A stretch of 64,000 bases of DNA, from positions 62,001 to 126,000 of the forward strand of contig JAFRUO010000025.1 of the NCBI GenBank assembly GCA_017438845.1, given 5' to 3'. The notes under the pieces are model-generated. The model saw only the letters and a list, made by a program, of their open reading frames with translations, made no database searches and was not told the DNA's origin. Of this stretch, positions 25,616 through 32,903 are shown piece after piece. The position numbers were made by a program, and so were the translations under genes. How positions within the stretch are numbered: the first letter of the stretch is position 1; each line of letters starts with the position of its first letter. Source of the stretch: Clostridia bacterium (GTDB taxonomy: Bacteria; Bacillota; Clostridia; Oscillospirales; Acutalibacteraceae).

Positions 25616-26091
25616 AACAACAACTCCATAAATCCAACTATAAACGGCAAATCATCAAATCGTTTTGCTCCTGTATGTACGAAACCAAGTGATGAATACC
25701 AGTTTTTCAAAATGGTATTATCCTCAATAATGCCGATAGTTATCTTCTTTGCAGATGTATTTTTAGCGGTATATTCTTTTGTGTATTCAACAATTTCTTT
25801 ACCTATACCTAAATGGCGATATTCAGGTAGGACAGAAAGATTATTCAGTTCAACACTTTTGCCGTTATTGACTAATGAAAAGTAGCAAACACTTTTACCA
25901 TTATGCTGATATAAAAACATTTCTGCTCCGCTCTCATATAGCCTGATTAGTTTATCAATAGGCATAAACGCAGTATGATTCGGGCAATTATCTTTTGTCA
26001 GTCCAAAATCAGCAGCAACGGTTATAAAACTCTTATGAATTATCTCAAGGCATATATTTAGTTGTTCTTTCGAAGTAACTTTTTGAATCAT
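25612..26091 (-). CDS. GNAT acetyltransferase 1
   Basis: 159 aa from ATG 26091 with AAGGATAT upstream. LNNLSVLPEYRHLGIGKEIV is a textbook GNAT CoA-binding loop, and NWYSSLGFVHTG the closing strand. Sits 11 nt after the broken methyltransferase gene in one operon. Substrate unknown. Confidence 0.88.
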   Translation of the reverse strand: MIQKVTSKEQLNICLEIIHKSFITVAADFGLTKDNCPNHTAFMPIDKLIRLYESGAEMFLYQHNGKSVCYFSLVNNGKSVELNNLSVLPEYRHLGIGKEIVEYTKEYTAKNTSAKKITIGIIEDNTILKNWYSSLGFVHTGAKRFDDLPFIVGFMELLL

Positions 26092-26102
26092 AATATATCC
26101 TT

Positions 26103-26950
26103 TTATTTTACACCACGAATAACCATTGTTACGGAAACAGAAGTATCCCACTGTTTAATTCCTGCTCTGTACAGGCTAATTCGTTCATCGTATTTCTTGT
26201 TGACAGCGACTATGACTTCATCTGTATTGGCAGAGTGCGTTGAATTAATTGCCTCTAATGCACACTGCCTGTCCGCCTCGATTATTGATTCTGCCATAGG
26301 TGCAACATACTTTTCATTATCGGGCGTTAAATCTATTAATGCGTAACCAGTTGATACATTCCTGAATCCGTGCTCTTGCATTGATAAGGGTATTTCTGCT
26401 TCTGACATCGGAAACTGACACACCTGATATTTTTCCATATCATCTTGTACATTTGGCTGTTTACTCCAAAAGTCTTTTTCTGCTTCTGTAATGTCAAGAC
26501 ATTTTGCAGAACATTTTATACCTCTTCTTGCCGAAAGGCAAAGGCAAATGCCATTAGATTTTAACACACGTTCTGTTCTCCCCAGAAAACAGAAGGATCA
26601 ATGTGTTCCTGTACGGTATTTGAAATAGTAATGTCAAAGGTGTTATCTTCAAAGGGAAGATTAGTGGCATCACCTTCTAAAAATGTTACGCCAGATATAT
26701 TTGCTTTTGCAAACTCAATGAACTTTGTATCTCTGTCAACGCCAATGATTTCGGCTTTGGGATACCAACGGTGAAGTGCTTCTGCAAGTGCGCCTGGTCC
26801 GCAGCCTATCTCAAGAATTCTTAATTCTTTATCTTGATCCAGATTGAACAGATTGCGGTATTGTTCAAAAAACAAATCATCAAATCTCAGCTTTCGGCTT
26901 AGATATAATGTTAGTATACCTTGAACATTATCTGACCACACAGAATTCAT
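26103..26950 (-). pseudogene. Class I SAM-dependent methyltransferase, frameshifted
   Basis: Two overlapping frames together make one ~280-aa protein. The first has SAM motif I LRILEIGCGPGALAEAL, an acidic strand AEIIGVDRD and a post-core NTVQEHIDPSVFWGEQ; the second resumes at VLKSNGICLCLSARRGIKC. One base is missing near 26570. RBS GGGAGGG precedes ATG 26950. Without the shift it would be a small-molecule methyltransferase of the ubiE-like type. Either a pseudogene or a sequencing error. Confidence 0.75.
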
Positions 26951-26979
26951 AAGATACCCTCCCCAAAAGATATGAGTTC

Positions 26980-27008
26980 ATTTTACCACAAGCACACATA
27001 TATTGCAA
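26980..27008 (-). promoter_or_regulatory. Promoter of the methyltransferase/GNAT operon
   Basis: Minus strand TTGCAA (27003-27008), 17-bp spacer, TAAAAT (26980-26985). Confidence 0.65.
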
Positions 27009-27448
27009 ATTTCATTGGAAAAATCGCTCTGCGGTTTATAAGGCGATTTTCGGCAAAAAAGTATTGGTCTACGCTTGGAAAATTTGCGATTTATCCGTTC
27101 AGTTCTCATTTTGCGTATAACTCACCGTTAGAAGAGCGTTATCGACTGAATTGTAAAAATTGCTGATGTAAACTAATAGTTTTAAGTTTTTGAAAAAAGT
27201 ATAAAAATCAGCTCTTGTAAGGTGTTAAAATTTGCCTTTCGGGAGCCGATTTTTTTTACTATTTTTCGGTTGCAAAATGCGCACAAAATTTTTCAAAAAC
27301 CCTTTTAAGTTGTTTATGACCATTTGCTGACCTAGGGAATGCCCAAATTTTGAGTTTTAATCTGTTTACATATTTTGGTGCTTTTATATTGTTAGAGTAT
27401 AAAAATTTGTGCTGGGGGTAGCCTAAATTTTAATCCACTATTTCGCCA

Positions 27449-27534
27449 CTGAGAACAAATGATTTTTATTTGTCAAGTCCTAATTTTCGCTTTTGAATGT
27501 CTTTTTTTGTCGTTTTTTTGTACATTTTTGCATT
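27449..27534 (-). repeat. Inverted repeat B (right flank of acetyltransferase cassette)
   Basis: Reverse complement of this segment aligns along its whole length with 24484-24569. Confidence 0.75.
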
Positions 27535-27602
27535 TTGGGTTGACAATTAAGAAAAAGTATTCTTGTATTATATTATAGTTTTATAGTAAAAGTGGGGATT
27601 CA

Positions 27603-28610
27603 ATGGAACATTCTAGTTTTTTTGATTTTTTAAATAACGAATTAATAAACTATAATTCTAATGGTGAAAGAATATCATTACCGCTTAGCATACAACTTGA
27701 ATTAACATCCTTATGTAATATGCATTGTAAATATTGTTATAATTCATCTGGCGTTAAAGATAATAATGAATTATCTATCGACCAGTGGATTATTGTATTA
27801 AACAAAATAATTGAACGGGGCGGGATATTTCAGTGTACTTTCTCGGGTGGTGAACCATTATTATTCCCGAATTTAAATATCCTTATGGATACGCTTTATA
27901 AAGACGGCACTAGTTTTAATCTGATTACAAATGGTTGCTTGTTAAACGAAGAACAAGTAATAAAGTTTAAAAAATATAATTGGAATTGGATACAGATATC
28001 CCTTGATTCACAATTTGCTGAAATTCATGATTATGTACGAGGATATGCTGGAGGATGGGAAAAAGCAGTTAATGGTATAAAAATTTTGGTAGCTAATAAT
28101 ATGCCTGTTCATGTTGCGTGCGTAGTAACAAAATACAATTTATACAATTTAAAAGAATTCGTGAGTTTCTGCAAGTCTATTGGCGTAACAAAAATAAGGT
28201 TTTCAGAAGTTCTCTTTAGTGGAAGGGCATGTGACGGTAAACTATTGTTGACTGCAGAAGAAAAAGATTATTTTAAAAAAACCGTAGACGAGTTGATGTT
28301 ATACAATAAAAAAGAGCAAGATATAAAAATTGAAATAGCAACTTCATATAGAGAACAATTAACAAATCTCAAAAAATATGCCCCATTAAGTATTATTATT
28401 AGACCAAACGGAGATGTAAAAATTGATTGCGTTCTTCCATTTGTTATAGGGAATGTTAAAGAAGAAAGTTTAAGTAAAATTTGGCAAAATGTATACTCGT
28501 TTTATGATAGTAAAATAAAAAACGAATATATAGACAACGCATTACAAGGAGAAATCAAAGTAAAAAATAACTTTGATCCTGATATTGTTTTTAAAAAGGA
28601 GGTGAAATAG
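27603..28610 (+). CDS. Radical SAM peptide-modifying enzyme (RiPP maturase type)
   Basis: 335 aa. The [4Fe-4S] motif C38-xxx-C42-xx-C45 (CNMHCKYC) and SGGEP at 81-85 define a radical SAM core. The C-terminus keeps the shape of a SPASM/twitch end (IRPNGDVKIDCVLPFVIGNV ... SLSKIWQ) but has only one cysteine there (C276), so it likely lacks full auxiliary clusters. PqqE/AlbA-like relatives modify ribosomal peptides. The precursor ORF starts two bases after its stop, and a PqqD-like protein follows, so it is very probably the maturase of that peptide. The chemistry (epimerisation, C-C or other crosslink) cannot be told. Confidence 0.9.
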   Translation: MEHSSFFDFLNNELINYNSNGERISLPLSIQLELTSLCNMHCKYCYNSSGVKDNNELSIDQWIIVLNKIIERGGIFQCTFSGGEPLLFPNLNILMDTLYKDGTSFNLITNGCLLNEEQVIKFKKYNWNWIQISLDSQFAEIHDYVRGYAGGWEKAVNGIKILVANNMPVHVACVVTKYNLYNLKEFVSFCKSIGVTKIRFSEVLFSGRACDGKLLLTAEEKDYFKKTVDELMLYNKKEQDIKIEIATSYREQLTNLKKYAPLSIIIRPNGDVKIDCVLPFVIGNVKEESLSKIWQNVYSFYDSKIKNEYIDNALQGEIKVKNNFDPDIVFKKEVK

Positions 28611-28611
28611 A

Positions 28612-28731
28612 ATGAAGGAATATATTAAACCGGATATTGTTGCAATGGATACTACAAACGCAACAAAGTTAGCAGCCGCTGCTGCAAATGTAGTACTTAC
28701 TATTACAAAAACATCAGAGGAAACAAAATGA
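28612..28731 (+). CDS. 39-aa RiPP precursor peptide
   Basis: ATG follows AAAAAGGAGGTGAAATAGA, the strongest ribosome binding site in the region, and lies between the radical SAM and PqqD-like genes. The leader MKEYIKPDIVAMD has a Tyr4-xx-Pro7-x-Ile9 pattern like the YxxPxL motif that RRE proteins grip in lasso-peptide leaders. The rest contains a run of five alanines followed by NVVLTITK and a hydrophilic TSEETK tail. There is no cysteine, aromatic residue or Gly-Gly site after the leader. Too short for common gene callers. Confidence 0.8.
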   Translation: MKEYIKPDIVAMDTTNATKLAAAAANVVLTITKTSEETK

Positions 28732-28732
28732 T

Positions 28733-29023
28733 ATGGTTAATGTGAATGCAAAGTTTAATCTTACAGTCCTCAAAATACGGCTTGAAGATAACATATTATT
28801 TGTTATGAATAAAAAATTAGAACTTTATTCAATTAATCGTTCGGGTTGGGAAATCTACAAATTAATCAGCGAGAATAATTCTCTAGATCAAATTGTAATT
28901 TATTTATCAAAGTCTTATAATATTTCACAAGAATTATTATTGTCTGATGTTGAAAACTTTATTGAACGATTATTAGAATATCAAATAATTGAAGTTGATA
29001 GAGGAGAGGAAAAGTATGATTGA
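28733..29023 (+). CDS. PqqD-like RiPP recognition element (RRE) protein
   Basis: 96 aa. LYSINRSGWEIYKLISENNS followed by LDQIVIYLSKSYNI and a DVENFIERLLEYQIIEV end is the PqqD fold pattern. Such proteins bind the leader peptide and present it to the radical SAM enzyme. One base separates it from the precursor stop. Confidence 0.85.
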   Translation: MVNVNAKFNLTVLKIRLEDNILFVMNKKLELYSINRSGWEIYKLISENNSLDQIVIYLSKSYNISQELLLSDVENFIERLLEYQIIEVDRGEEKYD

Positions 29024-30125
29024 TTTAAAAGGTGTAATTTCCTCTATAATAGGAGCGTTAATATCCTCGTTTGTGTCAGTATTATTTGATGTTATCAAAA
29101 ATAGTTACTCAGCTGACAAGAACTTTACTGTAAGTGCAGGTGAAATTACAGTAAAAGCATTAATAATTGCATTTGTAGCTTTTGTGGTTTTCATTGTTGG
29201 ATACAACGAGATTAAGAAACAATTAACAAAAACAAATTCGGATTTAGTAAATACAAAACAAAAAAACAAACAACTTGAAACAGAAAAAGATAACATAAAC
29301 GAGGAGATGAATCAATTAATATCCGAAAAAGAAGCTATGCTTGAGGAGATAAACCAATTAAAAACAGAAATGAAGTCTTTAAATAATGATTTAAAATATT
29401 ATAAAGATGTTTGTAGCAAAAACTCTAATTTATTATCACAATTACAGGGTGTAGAAAGTGCCAAAGTTAGAAAAATTTTCGACGAATTCAACAGAACACC
29501 ATATGAGAAACTTTTCAGTAATAGTATTGAGATATTAATTGATATTGTTAAATCCAATAGTTCCTTATATAATGTAAACTATACTTGGAGATTTAAAGGT
29601 AAAGCATTAAAGGATCTCTCGGTTCCAACCTTTAGGAGGGGTGTTTCAAGTGATCAGAAAATAAAGAAAGAAACGTTAAACTTAGTAGTTAAAAGAAAAG
29701 TTAATAACAAAGAAGTTGAAATCCTTTATAATGACGAGAGAGGATATAATATTAGATATTTATCATTTTCAACATTTGAACTTGATCTGGAAGTATTTGT
29801 TGCACAATTTTTACGTAAAAACGATATTTTTGATATTGAAATATCATATACGCTGGTAGACAATTATAATCCTCAAGGGGATTATTTTTACATTTTTCCT
29901 TTCACTTTTGATGACGCAATTTGCAAAGATTTGTCAATTGAAATAATTTCAAATGATTGTATTATAACAGAAGCTTTGCTTGAATATGTCAACGAAGGCA
30001 CTGAAATGGTTGATACAAAGACCATGAGAAAAATAGGCGAAAAGTACAGTTTAATGTTTAATCCGAGTTTAGAGAATAAGGCACAGGGTTTTTACAAAAT
30101 ATCAACTGATAGTGATAACAATTAA
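29016..30125 (+). CDS. Membrane protein: 2 TM, coiled coil and beta-rich C-terminal domain; unknown
   Basis: 369 aa from ATG 29016 (RBS GAGGAGAGG), overlapping the PqqD-like gene by 8 nt, so co-translated. Two hydrophobic N-terminal segments (~7-25 and ~47-67), a ~70-residue coiled coil (EKDNINEEMNQLISEKEAML ...), then a ~220-residue domain rich in predicted strands. No protease, ABC transporter or immunity family is recognised. The architecture loosely recalls 2-TM beta-rich effectors of signalling defence systems, but I cannot assign it. In context it is the only partner of the RiPP genes and may be the target, receptor, anchor or exporter of the peptide. Confidence 0.7.
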   Translation: MIDLKGVISSIIGALISSFVSVLFDVIKNSYSADKNFTVSAGEITVKALIIAFVAFVVFIVGYNEIKKQLTKTNSDLVNTKQKNKQLETEKDNINEEMNQLISEKEAMLEEINQLKTEMKSLNNDLKYYKDVCSKNSNLLSQLQGVESAKVRKIFDEFNRTPYEKLFSNSIEILIDIVKSNSSLYNVNYTWRFKGKALKDLSVPTFRRGVSSDQKIKKETLNLVVKRKVNNKEVEILYNDERGYNIRYLSFSTFELDLEVFVAQFLRKNDIFDIEISYTLVDNYNPQGDYFYIFPFTFDDAICKDLSIEIISNDCIITEALLEYVNEGTEMVDTKTMRKIGEKYSLMFNPSLENKAQGFYKISTDSDNN

Positions 30126-30310
30126 CTTTTAAATATTTATACCAACTAATATTCAATGGTGCTCGAAATTATTATTTATTTTCGGGGATAGAATATTTGT
30201 TTACCGTTCTCTAATTTGAAAAATCTATGTTTTCAGAAATTGAGACAAAAGTGAGACACACAAGTCCGCAAAGCATTGAAAACACTAAGTTTTTTAAACG
30301 AATATTTCAA
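30126..30310. other. Right end of element 2
   Basis: Non-coding. Contains GAGAC at 30242 and 30253 (11 bp apart), starting 69 nt before the second tRNA fragment. No clear terminator follows the RiPP operon. Confidence 0.5.
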
Positions 30311-30354
30311 CTCTGACTCCGTATGTTGAGGTTCGAATCCTTATACCGCTGCCA
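30311..30354 (+). other. tRNA-Gln(CTG) 3'-half, att core 2
   Basis: Same 44-nt sequence as 16592-16635 except one base in the acceptor strand (TACCGCT instead of TACCTCT). It lacks a 5' half and is followed by its own terminator. Marks the right end of element 2. Confidence 0.8.
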
Positions 30355-30361
30355 AAGAGGA

Positions 30362-30390
30362 ACAGGCATCCAAATGGATGCCTGTTTTTC
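30362..30390 (+). terminator. Terminator after tRNA fragment 2
   Basis: ACAGGCATCC AAAT GGATGCCTGT followed by TTTTC; different in sequence from the hairpin after fragment 1. Confidence 0.8.
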
Positions 30391-30441
30391 TTTCTCAAAA
30401 GAAATTGAGGCTTTGAAGAATCCTTATTACGGGGTTAAAAT

Positions 30442-30643
30442 GTCTTTAACCCCGCATAAACAGCCTGTCAAGTCTTTAAGGTGCAGATTTGCGAAGCAAA
30501 TACTACCGTGACTTGACAGGTTGTTATACCGCAATAAAAAACAGATATTTGGTAAATTATCAAGGATTCGAAGAATCCTTTAGCCGAGGGCGATAAATCG
30601 CCCGAACGCCATCAAATTACTGGGCAATTTGATATAACGCTGC
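30442..30643. repeat. Hairpin-rich ~200-nt repeat, copy 2 (right edge of island)
   Basis: Matches 1-201 with about six substitutions, which fall in loops or unpaired positions or leave a G-U pair. An additional hairpin GGGGTTAAA/TTTAACCCC (30432-30453) precedes it. Beyond it the sequence becomes ordinary chromosome. Confidence 0.85.
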
Positions 30644-30653
30644 CATGAAAGCT

Positions 30654-30686
30654 AAAAAGCGTTTCAGAAATTCCGAAACGCCTTTT
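30654..30686. terminator. Terminator-like hairpin
   Basis: AAAAAGCGTTTC and GAAACGCCTTTT around a 9-nt loop. Confidence 0.55.
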
Positions 30687-30783
30687 AATTGTGTTCTAAT
30701 ACTATCACAAATTCAAAGTATTTACAATACATCTTTTACCCAGTTAGTCAGCAAAATCCCATTACAGGGACATCGCAACAACA

Positions 30784-30806
30784 AAGGGACTGCAATGCAG
30801 TCCCTT
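30784..30806 (-). terminator. Terminator of the aminopeptidase gene
   Basis: AAGGGACTGCA and TGCAGTCCCTT form a perfect hairpin 18 nt beyond the stop codon. Confidence 0.75.
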
Positions 30807-30824
30807 AATTATTATTTGCATTTT

Positions 30825-32048
30825 TCAAAACGCCCAGGTACCTTTGCGGAAAATGGGGACGGTTTTACCGTCACGGGTTATGGCGTCGATGTCAAGTCCC
30901 TCATAGCCTATCATAAAATCAACGTGAATCATTGAATCGTTTATGCCCATCTTGCGGCATTCGTCAAGCGTGTACCTGTCAAAATCCTTGATTGAGTCGG
31001 CAAAGCCCATGCCCAGAGCAAGGTGGCAGGCGGCGTTTTCGTCAAAGAGGGTTTCATAGAAGAGAAGCCCGCTTTCGGAAATCGGAGAATTAACGGGAAC
31101 AAGCGCACATTCTCCGAGATATGCAGCGCCCTCGTCCATTGAAATCATCTTTTTAAGAAGCTCTTCATTCTTTTCGGCGTGAACCTCAACCGCTTTGCCG
31201 TTTTCAAAGCGAATTGAGAAGTTCTCAATCAACTGTCCCTGATAGGAAAGCGGCTTAGTGGCGTAAACTACGCCCTCTGCAACGCCCCTCATAGGAGAAA
31301 TAAAGCATTCTTCGGTGGGGATGTTCGGGTTAAAATAAATACCCTGGAGGCTGGTTTCTCCGCCGCCTCTGAACACCGCCTGCTTAATCATACCGACAGT
31401 AAAATCGGTACCGTTATCGCCCTTGTAAACGAGCTTGTCAATGCCGAGTGAATTCAGATATTCACAGCGGTCGTGCAAATCCTTGTTGTGTGAGTCCCAA
31501 GCGGCTATCGGGTCGCCGTCAACACGGGAGGTAAAGAGTATCGCCTCCCAGAGCTTTTCGATTGCCTTTCCCTTAGGCATTCCGGGGAACACCTTCTTTG
31601 CCCACTTTTCGCCGGGAACGGCGACAATGCACCACTGATACCTGTTTTCCATTTTATCCCTGTAAGGCTTGATAATCGGGAAACGCTTCTGCATAGCCTT
31701 GTTCATCTTTTCCTGGTTAATTCCCTTGAGCCCGTCCGGTTCCTCGGAAACGAGATAAATTCGGCACGGAAGCTCGTCGACATAATGCTGAAGTCTTTCC
31801 TGTTCCCACTTTTCAACCTTTGAAAGAGAGGTTAACGTCTGATGTCGGTAGTGAAGCTTTGTAAGCGGCTGATATTCCCAATTGACAACCACCTTTCCTG
31901 CGCCTGCACGGTAGCATTCCTCAACGAGCATTTTGACAAATTCGGGCTGATCCAGCTCGCACTGTATGATAACCTCCTGCTTTTTCTGAATGTTCACGCC
32001 CTTTTCGGCGATAAGCTTCGCATAACTGCGCAACACGGTTTTTTTCAT
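30825..32048 (-). CDS. M29-family metallo-aminopeptidase (AmpS/aminopeptidase T type)
   Basis: 407 aa, RBS AAGGAG. Metal-binding residues of the family are visible: GVAEGVVYATKPLSYQG (Glu), the EGAAYLGECALVP segment, ETLFDENAACHLALGMGF and the C-terminal SMIHVDFMIG (His, Asp). Cytoplasmic dimer that removes N-terminal residues from peptides. Downstream of a small membrane-protein gene, 19 nt away, likely one transcript. Confidence 0.92.
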   Translation of the reverse strand: MKKTVLRSYAKLIAEKGVNIQKKQEVIIQCELDQPEFVKMLVEECYRAGAGKVVVNWEYQPLTKLHYRHQTLTSLSKVEKWEQERLQHYVDELPCRIYLVSEEPDGLKGINQEKMNKAMQKRFPIIKPYRDKMENRYQWCIVAVPGEKWAKKVFPGMPKGKAIEKLWEAILFTSRVDGDPIAAWDSHNKDLHDRCEYLNSLGIDKLVYKGDNGTDFTVGMIKQAVFRGGGETSLQGIYFNPNIPTEECFISPMRGVAEGVVYATKPLSYQGQLIENFSIRFENGKAVEVHAEKNEELLKKMISMDEGAAYLGECALVPVNSPISESGLLFYETLFDENAACHLALGMGFADSIKDFDRYTLDECRKMGINDSMIHVDFMIGYEGLDIDAITRDGKTVPIFRKGTWAF

Positions 32049-32067
32049 AATGTTCTCCTTAAAATGA

Positions 32068-32706
32068 TTATACAGTTTCTTCGCTGTCTTTTAAAATATC
32101 ATAAAGCCATTGTTCAAGCTCGTGAAAATGCTTCGGGAAATTTGCGGAGCCGTCGGCGTGAAGCCTCTGACCGCCGTTAATCGTTGCTGTCAGTCTGAAA
32201 TCGGTGCCGTCAAGCAAGCCTTTCGGGCGTTCTCCGCTGAAGCCGTTCCACTTCGCAAAATCAAAACCGTTGAGCGCATCAATTAACGTTTGCGTGTCGC
32301 AGGTTGTCCTTTTGACGAGCTTCCTCTCTTCTTCACCGTTGCCGTAAAACATATTGTAGTAAGATATTTCACACTGACCGCCGTCGGCAATTATTTCATA
32401 CTCCTCGGTAACTCGCATTCCGCTGAGTCTGAGATTCAGGCTTTCAAAATCTGTAACGGTTTTTCCGATTCCGCCGTGATTTGTAAAAAGCATAATGCAC
32501 ACCCCTGCCGTAATTATTATAGTCAAAACTCCGAGAATAAATTCAACAAGCCCTACCCGCTTTGCGTAACGCTCGGTTTTAAGCCCTGCTTTAAATTCCG
32601 AAGCGAAGCCGTTGATAAGACTGTACTTTTTCCTGAAATAAATTAAATATCCGAAAACAAGAAATACAAGTCCGACTAAAGACAAAACAACAGTTACAAA
32701 AATCAT
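32068..32706 (-). CDS. DUF3784-like membrane protein
   Basis: 212 aa. Two transmembrane segments at ~3-24 and ~53-74 with the DUF3784-like stretch LIYFRKKYSLINGFASEFKA between them, then a ~135-residue soluble domain ending in FPKHFHELEQWLYDILKD. Function unknown. First gene of the unit with the aminopeptidase. Confidence 0.65.
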   Translation of the reverse strand: MIFVTVVLSLVGLVFLVFGYLIYFRKKYSLINGFASEFKAGLKTERYAKRVGLVEFILGVLTIIITAGVCIMLFTNHGGIGKTVTDFESLNLRLSGMRVTEEYEIIADGGQCEISYYNMFYGNGEEERKLVKRTTCDTQTLIDALNGFDFAKWNGFSGERPKGLLDGTDFRLTATINGGQRLHADGSANFPKHFHELEQWLYDILKDSEETV

Positions 32707-32856
32707 CAGAGCACCTCAGACATAAGCATTCTCGGTATTGTATGCGGTTTTTGTATCGAAATCATTCTTTTCGACGCAATAATTATACAGCATTTTTTGT
32801 TCTAAGACAATATATCGGGTGAATTAAAATGTATAATAATATGAACGCAAAAGAAA

Positions 32857-32891
32857 AAGAAGGGGGAACTGCGCCGCAGTCCCCTTCTTTT
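32857..32891 (-). terminator. Terminator of the aldo/keto reductase gene
   Basis: AAGAAGGGG...ACTGC and GCAGTCCCCTTCTT stem, 13 nt beyond the stop. Confidence 0.8.
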
Positions 32892-32903
32892 ATAAGTTGT
32901 AAT

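Larger units (their letters stand above)
26951..27602. other. AT-rich intergenic region between divergent operons
   Basis: Holds the promoter of the methyltransferase/GNAT operon (minus), inverted repeat B, and the probable promoter of the radical SAM operon (TTGACA at 27540-27545 followed by TATTAT-rich sequence). I see no credible gene. Confidence 0.6.

Noticed and set aside
26972-27166. 64-aa plus-strand ORF in the intergenic region
   Set aside because: No RBS, no family, and it covers the minus-strand promoter of the methyltransferase operon.
27603-29023. PQQ, lasso peptide or sactipeptide locus
   Set aside because: The precursor lacks the PqqA Glu/Tyr pair and has no Cys for thioether bonds; no lasso cyclase or protease gene is present.
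30323-30511. 62-aa plus-strand ORF
   Set aside because: It runs through the tRNA fragment, its terminator and the hairpin repeat; not a credible gene.
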